From Duganella sp. CF402 (GTDB lineage: Bacteria > Pseudomonadota > Gammaproteobacteria > Burkholderiales > Burkholderiaceae_D): a DNA stretch of 64,000 nt. The position numbers and the translations under genes were made by a program. The notes below the pieces were generated by a model, which saw nothing but the letters and a program-made list of their open reading frames with translations, made no database searches and was not told the origin of the DNA. The stretch covers positions 3,648,520 through 3,712,519 of the forward strand of contig NZ_FOBG01000001.1 of assembly GCF_900109645.1 (NCBI RefSeq), in the 5' to 3' direction. Of this stretch, positions 55,588 to 63,961 are shown piece after piece (the stretch's first letter is position 1; every line of letters starts with the position of its first letter).

Positions 55588-56322
55588 TTACACCATGCCG
55601 CCGTTGGCGCGCAGGGTCTGGCCGTTGATCCAGCCGCCGTCCGGGCCGGCCAGGAAGGACACGGCGCTGGCGATGTCTTCCGGCTGGCCCAGGCGCTCCA
55701 GCGGCGTCATCTTGGCGAGACGGTCGATCAGTTCCGGCGTTTTACCGTCGAGGAACAGCGCGGTGGCGGTCGGGCCCGGCGCGACGGCGTTGACGGTGAT
55801 GTTCTTGCCGCGCAGTTCCTTGGCCAGGATGGCGGTCATGGCTTCCACCCCGGCCTTGGTGGCCACGTAGGCCGAGTAGCCGGGCAGCAGCGTGCCCACC
55901 AGGCTGGACGAGAAGTTGATGATGCGGCCGCCCTGCTCCAGCCTGGCGGTCGCCTCGCGCATGGTGTTGAAGCTGCCCTTGAGGTTGATGGCCACCAGGC
56001 GGTCGAAGGTGTCGTCGTCGGTGGCAGCCAGTGGCGGCAATTGCGGCGGCATGATGCCGGCGTTGTTGACCAGCACATCCACGCGTCCCAGCTGGGCGAT
56101 GGCCTGTTCGAACAGGCGGCGCACGTCGTCGGTCCTGGAAACGTCGGCCTGCACGGCGATGGCAGTGCCGCCAGCGGCGGCGATGGCGCCCACCACCTTA
56201 TCGGCCTCGGCGGCGTTGCCGGCGTAGTTGACCACCACGGCAAAGCCGTCCTTGGCCAGGCGTTGGGCGATGGCGGCGCCGATGCCACGCGATGCGCCGG
56301 TGATGATGGCTACTTGTTTCAT
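55588..56322 (-). CDS. short-chain dehydrogenase/reductase
   Basis: 244 residues. NAD(P)-binding TGASRGIGAAIAQRL (about 8-22), NNAG at about 87-90, and catalytic YxxxK in YSAYVATKAGVEA. Classical SDR, oligomeric cytoplasmic oxidoreductase; PATALFLDGKTPE resembles 3-oxoacyl-ACP reductase-like SDRs of unknown substrate. Monocistronic: tolC upstream ends in a terminator. Confidence 0.9.
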   Translation of the reverse strand: MKQVAIITGASRGIGAAIAQRLAKDGFAVVVNYAGNAAEADKVVGAIAAAGGTAIAVQADVSRTDDVRRLFEQAIAQLGRVDVLVNNAGIMPPQLPPLAATDDDTFDRLVAINLKGSFNTMREATARLEQGGRIINFSSSLVGTLLPGYSAYVATKAGVEAMTAILAKELRGKNITVNAVAPGPTATALFLDGKTPELIDRLAKMTPLERLGQPEDIASAVSFLAGPDGGWINGQTLRANGGMV

Positions 56323-56433
56323 GGTCTTGCTCCTTCGATGTGTGGTGAGATGTGTTTAGTATCTGCCCACGCCTGGAATGAATAAATCCATGAAATTTGC
56401 TATGACTATGCAGTTTTCACCAATAATCGAGGC

Positions 56434-56461
56434 AAAAAAATGCCGGCGTTGAAGCCGGCAT
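56434..56461 (-). terminator. terminator of the tolC operon
   Basis: 8-bp perfect stem ATGCCGGC / GCCGGCAT (56440-56447, 56454-56461), six-base loop, seven T on the minus strand, directly after the tolC stop. Confidence 0.93.
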
Positions 56462-56467
56462 AGTTGT

Positions 56468-57811
56468 TTAGTGCACCAGCAGCGCGTTGATCGGCGCCAG
56501 GTCGGCCTCGGTCAGCGAGCCGGCCGCCGATTTCAGGCGCAGGCCGTTCATGATGGTGTCGTAGCGCGCTTTCGACAGGTCTTTCTGGGTCGAGTACAGC
56601 AGCTTTTGCGCATTCAGCACGTCGATGTTGATGCGCACGCCAACCTGGTAGCCCAGCTTGTTCGAATCGAGCGAAGACTTGCTCGACACTTCCGCCGCTT
56701 CCAGCGCCTTGACCTGGGCCAGGCCGCTGGTCATGCCGAGGTAGGCCTGGCGCGCGGTCTGCGCGGCGGCGCGCTTGGTGGCGTCCAGATCGTTGCGGGC
56801 TTTCTCTTCCAGCGCGATGGTTTCGCGCACCTTGCTGGTCACGCCGAAGCCGTTGAAGATCGGTACCGTCCAGGTCACGCCGATCGCCTTGTTGTTGTTG
56901 GCGCCGTAGGCGGTCTGGTTGGTGTGCTGGGCGGCGGCCGTCAGGTTCAGGGTCGGCATGTGGTTGGCGCGGTTGCGGGCGATTTCGCGCTTGGCGATCT
57001 CCACGTTCAGGCCGGCGGCCACCACCGAGTAGTTCTGCGACTCAGCCGAGCTGACCCAAGGCTCCACCGCCGCCGGCGACGGCGGCGCGATGGTCACGCC
57101 GGCGCGCAGCGGCGCCAGGTCGGCGGTGCTCTGGCCGATGATCACCTGCAGCGCGGTGCGCTTGTTGTCCAGATCGTTGATGGCGGCGAATTCCTGCGCC
57201 ACCACCAGGTCGTAGGCCGCTTGCGCCTCGTGGGTGTCGGTGATGGTCTGGGTGCCGACCTCGAAGTTGCGCTTGGCCGAGGCCAGCTGTTCGGTGGTGG
57301 CCACTTTCTGCGCCTGGGTCGAGGTCAGCGCGTCCTGCGCGGTCAGCACGTCGAAGTAGGCCTGGGCCACGCGCACGATCAGGTCCTGCTGGGCCTGCGA
57401 GAAGGTGGCTTCGGCGGTCGCTTGCGACAGCTTGCTCTGCTGGTAGGTCTGCCACAGGCCCCAGTTGAACAGCGGCTGGCTCAGCGACACGGCGTAGGTG
57501 TTGGTGTGGTTGTCGGCATTGCGGCGCGACGGCAGCACCAGCTGGCCATCGACCACGTCCAGCACGCCCTCGTTGAACGGGATGAACTCGCCGTTGTTGC
57601 GCAGATTGCTGCCGCTGGCGCTGATGGTAGGCAGCAGGCCCGAGCGCCCCTGGGTGATGCGTTCCTGGCCGGCGGCAAGCGAAGAGCGGGCGCTGGCGTA
57701 GGTGGCGTCATTGGCCAGTGCTTGCTGGTACACCTGGAGCAGGTCGGCCGCCTGTGCGTTGAGCGTCAGGAAGGCGCTGGCGATCAGCACGGCGATAAGG
57801 GGTTTCTGCAT
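56468..57811 (-). CDS. tolC: TolC-family outer membrane channel
   Basis: 447 residues with a signal peptide (1-22, cleavage after AQA). DLLQVYQQALANDATYASARSSL is the classic TolC start. Two repeats of helix-strand pattern, with ARQAYLGMTSGLAQVKALEAA in the second. Forms the trimeric exit duct for type I secretion and RND pumps. The start at 57811 gives the signal peptide; the frame upstream is not homologous. Probably expressed with the rhodanese and the methyltransferase genes before it. Confidence 0.93.
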   Translation of the reverse strand: MQKPLIAVLIASAFLTLNAQAADLLQVYQQALANDATYASARSSLAAGQERITQGRSGLLPTISASGSNLRNNGEFIPFNEGVLDVVDGQLVLPSRRNADNHTNTYAVSLSQPLFNWGLWQTYQQSKLSQATAEATFSQAQQDLIVRVAQAYFDVLTAQDALTSTQAQKVATTEQLASAKRNFEVGTQTITDTHEAQAAYDLVVAQEFAAINDLDNKRTALQVIIGQSTADLAPLRAGVTIAPPSPAAVEPWVSSAESQNYSVVAAGLNVEIAKREIARNRANHMPTLNLTAAAQHTNQTAYGANNNKAIGVTWTVPIFNGFGVTSKVRETIALEEKARNDLDATKRAAAQTARQAYLGMTSGLAQVKALEAAEVSSKSSLDSNKLGYQVGVRINIDVLNAQKLLYSTQKDLSKARYDTIMNGLRLKSAAGSLTEADLAPINALLVH

Positions 57812-57912
57812 TGCAATCTCCGTTGGAGTCATCAAAAAAGTTGAACAAATCAAAAACACTGCGACCTGCACCGCACCCGCTCACCGCGCTGGCCGACCGC
57901 GCGGCGGCCGTG

Positions 57913-58236
57913 TCAGTACTTGGCCATCGTGCTGTCGACTTGCAGCGCCCAGGCGTGGATGCCGCCGGTCAGGTTGATCATCTTGCCGAAGCCGTTACGC
58001 TCCAGGAAGGCGGCCACCTGCATACTGCGCGCACCGTGATGGCAGATGCAGACAATCGCTGCATCCTCATCGAGGTCGTCGATGCGCGCCGGTATGGTAT
58101 TCATCGGGATCTGGACCGAGCCGTCGATGCGGCAGGTCTCGAACTCCCAGTTTTCACGCACGTCCAGCAACATCGGATTGGGACGTGCATCGTCAGCCAG
58201 CCAGTCGGCCAGCTCCAGCGCAGTAATCTGCTGCAT
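57913..58236 (-). CDS. single-domain rhodanese
   Basis: 107 residues. Active-site loop CHHGARS with the nucleophilic Cys (about residue 67), and LLDVRENWEFETCRI, NLTGGIHAWA as family marks. Cytoplasmic sulfurtransferase of GlpE/PspE size without signal peptide. 15 bases after the methyltransferase gene and 101 before tolC. Confidence 0.92.
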   Translation of the reverse strand: MQQITALELADWLADDARPNPMLLDVRENWEFETCRIDGSVQIPMNTIPARIDDLDEDAAIVCICHHGARSMQVAAFLERNGFGKMINLTGGIHAWALQVDSTMAKY

Positions 58237-58251
58237 GGCTAACCTTCCAGC

Positions 58252-58905
58252 TTAAAACTTGAACTGCGACGGCGCCACCGCCGACGCCAGCGCTTTCACG
58301 TTGGTCTCGAACAGGGTGCGGGTGTCGTAGCCGGCTTCGCCGGTGCGGGTGATCAGCTGTGCCTTCATCGCCGGCGCCTGGCCGATGATGACCGCCAGAC
58401 GGCCGCCCACTTTCAATTGTTGCAACAACGCTTCCGGCAGCACCGGCAGCGAACCGGACACCACGATCACATCGAACGGCGCGCCGTTGGTCCAGCCTTG
58501 CGCGCCATTGCCCTGCTCCACCGTCACGTTGGTGACGCCGTTGTCGGCCAGGTTTTTCTCCGTCAGCGCTTTCAGTTCCGGCGACAGTTCGACGGCCGTC
58601 ACCTTCTGCGCCTTGTGGCCCAGCAGCGCCGCCAGGTAGCCGGAACCGGTGCCGATCAGCAGCACGGTTTCGTGCTTTTTCAGGCCCAGGTCTTGCAGCA
58701 GGCGGGCTTCGATCTTCGGCGCCAGCATCGATTCGCCGCCCGGCAGCGGGATTTCGATGTCGGCGAAGGCCAGCGCCTTGTGCGCGGCCGGCACGAAGTT
58801 TTCACGTTTAACAACGTGCAACAGCTCCAGCACTTCGGCGTCCAGGACGTCCCAAGGGCGGATTTGCTGTTCGATCATGTTGAAGCGGGCTTGTTCGATA
58901 TTCAT
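58252..58905 (-). CDS. PIMT-like methyltransferase
   Basis: 217 residues, annotated by form as protein-L-isoaspartate O-methyltransferase. SAM motif VLLIGTGSGYLAALLG (about 81-96), and RENFVPAAHKALAFADIEIPL matches the PIMT N-half. However the substrate loop that reads G-QTISQP in true PIMT is here GGESMLAPKIEARLL. So activity on isoaspartate is doubtful. Conserved with tolC and a rhodanese in many betaproteobacteria (established context), role unknown. Confidence 0.8.
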   Translation of the reverse strand: MNIEQARFNMIEQQIRPWDVLDAEVLELLHVVKRENFVPAAHKALAFADIEIPLPGGESMLAPKIEARLLQDLGLKKHETVLLIGTGSGYLAALLGHKAQKVTAVELSPELKALTEKNLADNGVTNVTVEQGNGAQGWTNGAPFDVIVVSGSLPVLPEALLQQLKVGGRLAVIIGQAPAMKAQLITRTGEAGYDTRTLFETNVKALASAVAPSQFKF

Positions 58906-59074
58906 CTTATGACTCAGGTCGGGATTAAATAATCCGTCATTTTATCGTTGAACTGGCATGGAGGCACATATTAACGATTCGACGGGCCATTCGCGGGAAA
59001 TTGCGACAGGTTGCAGTTTAAGGGGGGTGAACCTGCGAAAAAGGCAAGCTGGACGGAAAAATACACGGCGGCGC

Positions 59075-59719
59075 TCACGGCTTGGACGCTTCCAGGCCGA
59101 CCAGCGTGGTGCTGATAAAGGTGTCCAGGAACACGTGCGGGTCGACCGGCGGCATCTCGCAGGCCGGCATGAAAGAGCGGTTCCACATCATCAGCATCAT
59201 GACCGGGGCGATCAGCACCTGGGTCATGACGACCGGGTCGACCGGGCGGAATTCGCCGCTGGCGATGCCGCGCCGGAGCACGCCGGTGATCAGGGCGCTG
59301 CCGCGCGCCACCACTTCCTCGTTGTGGAATTTGACCAGCTCGGGGAAATTATGGCCCTCGGCCAGCATCAGCTTGGTGATGCCGGCGATCGGCGTGACGC
59401 AGATCTGGTCCCACCAGCGCAGCAGCAAGGCGCGCAGCAGCTCGCTGCTGGGGCCATCGAACATCGCCGCGTCCTGCTCGGCCTCGCCGATGGTGGTGAC
59501 GATGGTTTCGCGGATCACCGCCTTGAACAGCTCTTCCTTGTTGGTGAAATACAGGTACAGCGTGCCCTTGGATACGCCGGCGCGCTTGGCCACGTCCTCC
59601 AGGCGGGTGGCGGCATAGCCGCGCTCGACGAACTGCTCCAATGCGGCCGCCAGCAATTCCTGCGGCCGCGCATCCTTGCGCCGCTCCCAGCGTGGCTTGG
59701 TGTCTTGAGGGGCTTGCAT
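59075..59719 (-). CDS. TetR-family transcriptional regulator
   Basis: 214 residues. HTH at 24-66: LLAAALEQFVERGYAATRLE, then AKRAGVSKGTLYLYFTNKEELF. A C-terminal TetR_C-like ligand domain follows. Upstream of the pcm-rhodanese-tolC group on the same strand with a 169-base gap in which no clear promoter is seen. A local repressor of efflux or of itself is plausible. A transposon end lies 76 bases upstream of its start. Confidence 0.88.
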   Translation of the reverse strand: MQAPQDTKPRWERRKDARPQELLAAALEQFVERGYAATRLEDVAKRAGVSKGTLYLYFTNKEELFKAVIRETIVTTIGEAEQDAAMFDGPSSELLRALLLRWWDQICVTPIAGITKLMLAEGHNFPELVKFHNEEVVARGSALITGVLRRGIASGEFRPVDPVVMTQVLIAPVMMLMMWNRSFMPACEMPPVDPHVFLDTFISTTLVGLEASKP

Positions 59720-59754
59720 GGGTGTGGGGGACGGTAACTTACTTGTGAGTCATT

Positions 59755-59783
59755 AATATAAACGCAAGAAGGGGCAGCGTCAA
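59755..59783 (-). promoter_or_regulatory. sigma70 promoter of the TetR gene
   Basis: Minus-strand TTGACG (59778-59783), 17-base spacer, TATATT (59755-59760). A partial dyad TTACT-N4-AGTCA (59739-59752) just downstream may be the autoregulatory operator. The -35 lies 11 bases from the transposon terminus, so the promoter survived insertion. Confidence 0.75.
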
Positions 59784-59803
59784 GCAAGTAGAACTGTTAC
59801 GTC

Positions 59804-59873
59804 TTAATAAAGTCTTGAATCGATTAATAAATTCTTGAATGAGCGTGATCGGCTATTTAATAAAAACTTGAAC
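59804..59873 (+). repeat. three TnsB-binding-type repeats
   Basis: 17-base repeats TTAATAAA-N2-CTTGAAY at 59804-59820, 59824-59840 and 59857-59873. The first contains AATAAAGTCTT, an 11-base exact match to the Tn7 TnsB site as I recall it. The first two are 20 bases apart, the third 33. A degenerate fourth copy ending CTTGAAC may lie at 59896-59912, inside the XRE promoter. Confidence 0.85.
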
Positions 59874-59893
59874 GTAACTCTCTCAAAAAGACA

Positions 59894-59921
59894 TTGACAA
59901 CGGAGCTTGAACGACTATGCT
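59894..59921 (+). promoter_or_regulatory. sigma70 promoter of the XRE gene
   Basis: TTGACA (59894-59899), 16-base spacer, TATGCT (59916-59921). Two direct repeats GAACTAATT (59923-59931, 59935-59943) lie just downstream and could bind the XRE protein. Confidence 0.65.
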
Positions 59922-59960
59922 AGAACTAATTTTTGAACTAATTACGACCGAGTTTAGCAA

Positions 59961-60380
59961 ATGAGTCCTTTCTCGACAGTCTTTCGCGAGTTACGCGCCT
60001 CATTCGGAATGCGCCAAGCAGAATTTGCATCGAAGCTTGGCTTCGAACAGAGTTACGTTTCTGCAATTGAAGTAGGAACGAAAGGGCCGCCAAATATGGA
60101 GTTCATCGGGCGCGTGATAGCAGCGCTTGAACTAGAGGAGCCTTGGAAGCAGAAGTTACTTAAAGCATTAGACGAGTCTCAACGCAAAATTGTTTTGTCG
60201 AGTGATGCAACTGAAGATACCTTCAAAATGTTTAATGAGTTGCGGCGCCAGATCGACCAGCTACACCCAGCCCAGGTCGAACTGATGCAAATGGCGTTGC
60301 GACTTCCCGCCATCATGAAGGCGGACAGCAGATTACGGCATAAGCACAAGGAAGAGCCCAGCCCCCCTATTGAGGAGTGA
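59961..60380 (+). CDS. XRE-family regulator of the transposon
   Basis: 139 residues. HTH_3 domain at about 5-60: FRELRASFGMRQAEFASKLGFEQSYVSAIEVG. A helical C-terminus follows and a charged tail. First gene inside the element, with lower G+C than its neighbours. A palindrome lies between it and tnsA, so it probably represses the transposition genes in the manner of a phage repressor. No strong ribosome site is visible before the ATG. Confidence 0.85.
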   Translation: MSPFSTVFRELRASFGMRQAEFASKLGFEQSYVSAIEVGTKGPPNMEFIGRVIAALELEEPWKQKLLKALDESQRKIVLSSDATEDTFKMFNELRRQIDQLHPAQVELMQMALRLPAIMKADSRLRHKHKEEPSPPIEE

Positions 60381-60464
60381 GAGGCGAACCATTTTCCGGC
60401 GCAGGCTCATCCGACGCTTTGACGTACTGAGACGAGGGAAGGCATCACTTCTATTATTTGATCT

Positions 60465-60490
60465 ATATAGCTCCGTTTATTGAGCTATAT
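60465..60490. promoter_or_regulatory. palindromic operator before tnsA
   Basis: 9-bp perfect arms ATATAGCTC / GAGCTATAT with an 8-base spacer, 50 bases before the tnsA start. Size and symmetry fit an XRE dimer site. Confidence 0.65.
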
Positions 60491-60539
60491 GACGATTTTC
60501 TCAAAATCGTCCGAATCATTTGATGAGAGGGAGGTCGGT

Positions 60540-61535
60540 ATGCCTGCTATTTTGCAAGAGCTGAGCGCTTTACCTACAGGGCTACTTCCTGACGCCCATC
60601 CACTCGCGCTGGAGCCAGTTCCTCGCCCTCGCAGAGTAACTGTCATGACTTATGACAAGCTCTACAAACGCATAGAGCAAGGAATGGGAATTGGCCATGG
60701 CTCTCAGTACACGCCATGGCTTACCATACGAAGGAAGAACACCTCGCCGTCGTCGGGACAAGTGGTTTCCTGGATGCCACCGCTTAATAGAGACGCTCAC
60801 TATTTTTCTGTCGGGGAGTTCCATACCGCACTGGTCTTGCTTTGGCTTGGAGTGCAGGATCTAAGGGAGCAATATCCCATTTGGCCCGTATCTCACCCTC
60901 ACCCGCTAGTCGGTGCGGCGGGAACCGAGACCAACAACTATCCGTGGGCACAGGGATTAGCTACGATCGCTGATGCGGCATATATCCGCCACGGAACCGA
61001 AGTTGGATCCGATGTCCTTTACGTGGCAAGTATCGATCTCCTCGCAACAGTTCCATTCGAAGATGGGCCTCGGCTGGCCGCATTTTCTTCAAAGCCGTTC
61101 AACTCTACCGAAGTGGATGTTCGTTGGCGAACTGCCGAGCGACTTGAGCTTGAGCGCCGATACTCCACCGCCATCAATGCACGGTATTTCGTGTCTAGCT
61201 CTGCGTTAGTACCGCCGAGTCTGGCAGCTAATCTGGAGTGGTGGTTTGATTTTTCAACCTTGGATCTATGCCCACATTTGCTACCCCACGTAGAAAAATT
61301 CGCCAATATTCTAAATGACCATACCGATCTCGGACTGAATGAGGTAGTGCCGAAAGCCGCGCAGTTATGCAACATCACTCTGCAAGAAGGTTGGCTGCTA
61401 TTCCGGCATTGTGCTTGGCACCAGTTGATCGACATAAATCCATCCACAACAATACGAACATCACATCCCCCTCCGTCTGGCGGTCGACAGTTACGCCAGA
61501 AATGGAAGGAATTTTTATTCGGGGGTGAATGGTGA
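60540..61535 (+). CDS. tnsA: TnsA-like transposon endonuclease
   Basis: 331 residues from 60540, chosen because GAGGGAGG lies 5 bases upstream; an ATG at 60489 overlaps the operator and lacks a ribosome site. Matches Tn7 TnsA through HGSQYTPWLTIR (53-64), VGEFHTALVLLWLGVQDLRE (91-110) and RLELERRY (201-208). Nuclease residues by alignment: E93, D166 (SIDLL) and K185; the Gln of Tn7 QxK is Ser here (S183-S-K185). Cuts the 5' ends of the element, so transposition would be cut-and-paste. Ends with a 7-base overlap with tnsB. Confidence 0.87.
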   Translation: MPAILQELSALPTGLLPDAHPLALEPVPRPRRVTVMTYDKLYKRIEQGMGIGHGSQYTPWLTIRRKNTSPSSGQVVSWMPPLNRDAHYFSVGEFHTALVLLWLGVQDLREQYPIWPVSHPHPLVGAAGTETNNYPWAQGLATIADAAYIRHGTEVGSDVLYVASIDLLATVPFEDGPRLAAFSSKPFNSTEVDVRWRTAERLELERRYSTAINARYFVSSSALVPPSLAANLEWWFDFSTLDLCPHLLPHVEKFANILNDHTDLGLNEVVPKAAQLCNITLQEGWLLFRHCAWHQLIDINPSTTIRTSHPPPSGGRQLRQKWKEFLFGGEW

Positions 61536-63961
61536 ATAACGTCTCAGATATCGCAGTAGGCGAAGTCCTAATTGACCTGATGCCAGAGTCCCCGCTGAAA
61601 GGGCCGCATCGGGTCTTGGAGATCAATAAACGTCTCAATCAGGTGACGCTGATTCCAGTGCCAGTCATTCCAAGGAAATCAGACGCAGCAAAGCAAAAAA
61701 ATTACTATGCTCGCGGATTCAAGCTACACCGCCTTAGCTATGTCAGCGATATGCTCTCAGCTCATCTCATCGGCAAGACGCTTATCGAACCTCCTCCGCT
61801 GTGGCACCTCGCAGATGCCGATCTTGAGAAGTTGGGGAAGCGCGGCATCGGCGCCAACGAATCAGTTGAGGGCAAATGGCTTTCGTCGGAATTGAAGAAA
61901 AGAGAGTTCAAGTGGAAACTCATCGAACCACTGGTACCTGAAGCATACGGCGGATCAGGTATTAAACCACCAGATTTAACCTGTCTAGATCGGCTGGTCC
62001 ACGCCCGTGCTTCGGAAATGGGTGTGAGCCAAGGTCAGGTTTTCGACGCTTTGCACCGCTACTTCGCTTTTAGTTGCGGCAAGAACGGCCTTCTTCCCAA
62101 TACCCTCGGGCATTGCGGCGCTCCCGGGAAATACCGCATCGCAAAGAACAACATAAAGCTCGGCCGTCCAAATGCACTAGTCAAAAACGGCGACCAATCC
62201 CGTGCGGGTTTGATACTGACGGAGGAGCATATACAAAACATTCAGGACGGCTACTCGATGTATGTAAGACCGGGAACAACCGTTCCACAAGCATTCAGGC
62301 AGATGACCGCAGCTTTTTACAGAATCGGACATAAGAAAGAACACGGTCATCTGGTTCCGATCTTACTGCCTGCGCATGAACGCCCAACCCTGCAAACTTT
62401 CCGTACACATGGCCCCCGTGCTGAGGGAGTGACCCATGCCGCACGCAGAATAATGGGAAAAGGAGAGTGGGCACGTAACTGGCGGCCACTTATCAGCACC
62501 GCACAAAGCGGGATCGTAACAATGGGCCAAGTAGGCTCACTTGATGCCTCTCCCATCGATGTCAATCTGGTCGCCTGCTACGATCCATTACAACCAATTG
62601 GAGTTGGGCGAGGTCTGTTTGTTCGCGATGTTTTCTCCGGGCTATATGTAGGGTGGACCATATCTATGGGAGGTATGGGGACAGAGGACGCGAAGCTTGC
62701 CATCCTACGCGCGGCAAGCGACAAAACTGCGTTGCTGGCAAGATATGGGGTAGATTTACCTGCGGAAGAATTTCCCTCAATCTTCTTTTCGAAATACCTC
62801 AGCGACAACGGGGAACTACGCAGTAGCGATGGGATTGATTCCATCGCGAAAAAACTGTCCTCCCGTATTATTTTTGTTCCCAGCGGACGCGCCGAACTAA
62901 ACAGCTCATCAGAGTCAGGTCACCACACGCGGCACAGGCGCTTCGATCATCCCATAGAGGGGAGCAATAAAGGGCGCCAGACAAAACGTGGGGAAACGCC
63001 ACCCAGGTCGAAGGCTTTGCTTTCTCGGTTCGAATACACCCGACTACTTATATTGTGGATCCACTGGGCCAACACTCAACAGGAGCTCCCTCTATCCGAC
63101 ATCCCTGGTGAAATGATCCGCGACTATTCGCTAAGTGGAAAAGCACTTCGCCCCACCCGTCTGGAACTGTTTCAATGGGGACTGGCGAACGGCATAGTGT
63201 CAGGCATACCGATGGCCCAAAATTATCTCAAAGCCCACCTGCTGCCCCGGTTCAAAGCAAGCATACAGCGTCAAGGGCTGATTCTTCACCGGCCTGATAC
63301 TGGCGATCGGGTAGAGCTATTGAGCGGCGCGCGATTCAACAGCGACTATTTGTCACGCTCACCGCTAATACTCGATTGCCTACGCTCTAAAGAAAATCAC
63401 ATTGAAGTGATGGCTGATCCAGACAACCTATCACACATCTATATCAGCGATGCGAAGGGGATCCATGAAATTCCCAACATTAAAGCCAATCCGCTGATCG
63501 CCAGCGAGGGCAGCGTCATCGATCTTTGCGCTATGAAGGAGGCGCAAAAGATCCATAACCTGGACGCTGCAACGCGGACAGACCAAGACTTGGCAGCACA
63601 GGACGCCTACCGCGAAGAAACCCAGGCTGATGCAAAGGCGAGAAAGGACGCAGCTAAAGCGACCGCCAAAACGGCGTCTCAAAAGACCGGCCAACTGCCG
63701 ATTCGGGAGGCTCAAGCACAAGATAACCAACAACATTTAGACCACTCTGTGCAATTCGCAAACCAGCCCTCGCGGCAACAAGAAACGGTATCCTCAATTG
63801 AACAACTACAAGAGCTGTCATCTCCACAGAAGCAATCAGAGTCGGCTTTACCGCCTGAGCAGCCGGCTCCAACTCCGCCTCCAAATACATCGGTGACTCA
63901 ACTCAATGATCATCGGCTAATGCGGTTATTGCGATTCAAAAGCGAAAGGAGAAATCCATGA
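61529..63961 (+). CDS. tnsB: TnsB-like DDE transposase
   Basis: 810 residues. Several N-terminal helical DNA-binding segments (1-300), then an RNase-H-like core with D339 (GSLDASPIDV), D426 (YLSDNGEL) and E462 (SESGHHTRH). D426 and E462 are separated by 35 residues, the DD35E rule. A Mu-type C-terminal barrel (about 530-610, RPTRLELFQWGLANG) follows, then a long Ala/Lys/Gln and Pro tail, probably the TnsC-binding part. Joins the 3' ends to target DNA. Overlaps tnsA and the next gene (ATGA). Confidence 0.9.
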   Translation: MVNNVSDIAVGEVLIDLMPESPLKGPHRVLEINKRLNQVTLIPVPVIPRKSDAAKQKNYYARGFKLHRLSYVSDMLSAHLIGKTLIEPPPLWHLADADLEKLGKRGIGANESVEGKWLSSELKKREFKWKLIEPLVPEAYGGSGIKPPDLTCLDRLVHARASEMGVSQGQVFDALHRYFAFSCGKNGLLPNTLGHCGAPGKYRIAKNNIKLGRPNALVKNGDQSRAGLILTEEHIQNIQDGYSMYVRPGTTVPQAFRQMTAAFYRIGHKKEHGHLVPILLPAHERPTLQTFRTHGPRAEGVTHAARRIMGKGEWARNWRPLISTAQSGIVTMGQVGSLDASPIDVNLVACYDPLQPIGVGRGLFVRDVFSGLYVGWTISMGGMGTEDAKLAILRAASDKTALLARYGVDLPAEEFPSIFFSKYLSDNGELRSSDGIDSIAKKLSSRIIFVPSGRAELNSSSESGHHTRHRRFDHPIEGSNKGRQTKRGETPPRSKALLSRFEYTRLLILWIHWANTQQELPLSDIPGEMIRDYSLSGKALRPTRLELFQWGLANGIVSGIPMAQNYLKAHLLPRFKASIQRQGLILHRPDTGDRVELLSGARFNSDYLSRSPLILDCLRSKENHIEVMADPDNLSHIYISDAKGIHEIPNIKANPLIASEGSVIDLCAMKEAQKIHNLDAATRTDQDLAAQDAYREETQADAKARKDAAKATAKTASQKTGQLPIREAQAQDNQQHLDHSVQFANQPSRQQETVSSIEQLQELSSPQKQSESALPPEQPAPTPPPNTSVTQLNDHRLMRLLRFKSERRNP

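Noticed and set aside
59745..59752. TGTGAGTC as the transposon terminus
   Set aside because: It is 59 bases from the first TnsB-type site and lies downstream of the TetR promoter's -10. The TGT at 59795 has the exact 8-base spacing known from Tn7.
60489..60539. Upstream ATG (60489) for tnsA
   Set aside because: It overlaps the palindrome and has no ribosome site, while GAGGGAGG stands 5 bases before the ATG at 60540.
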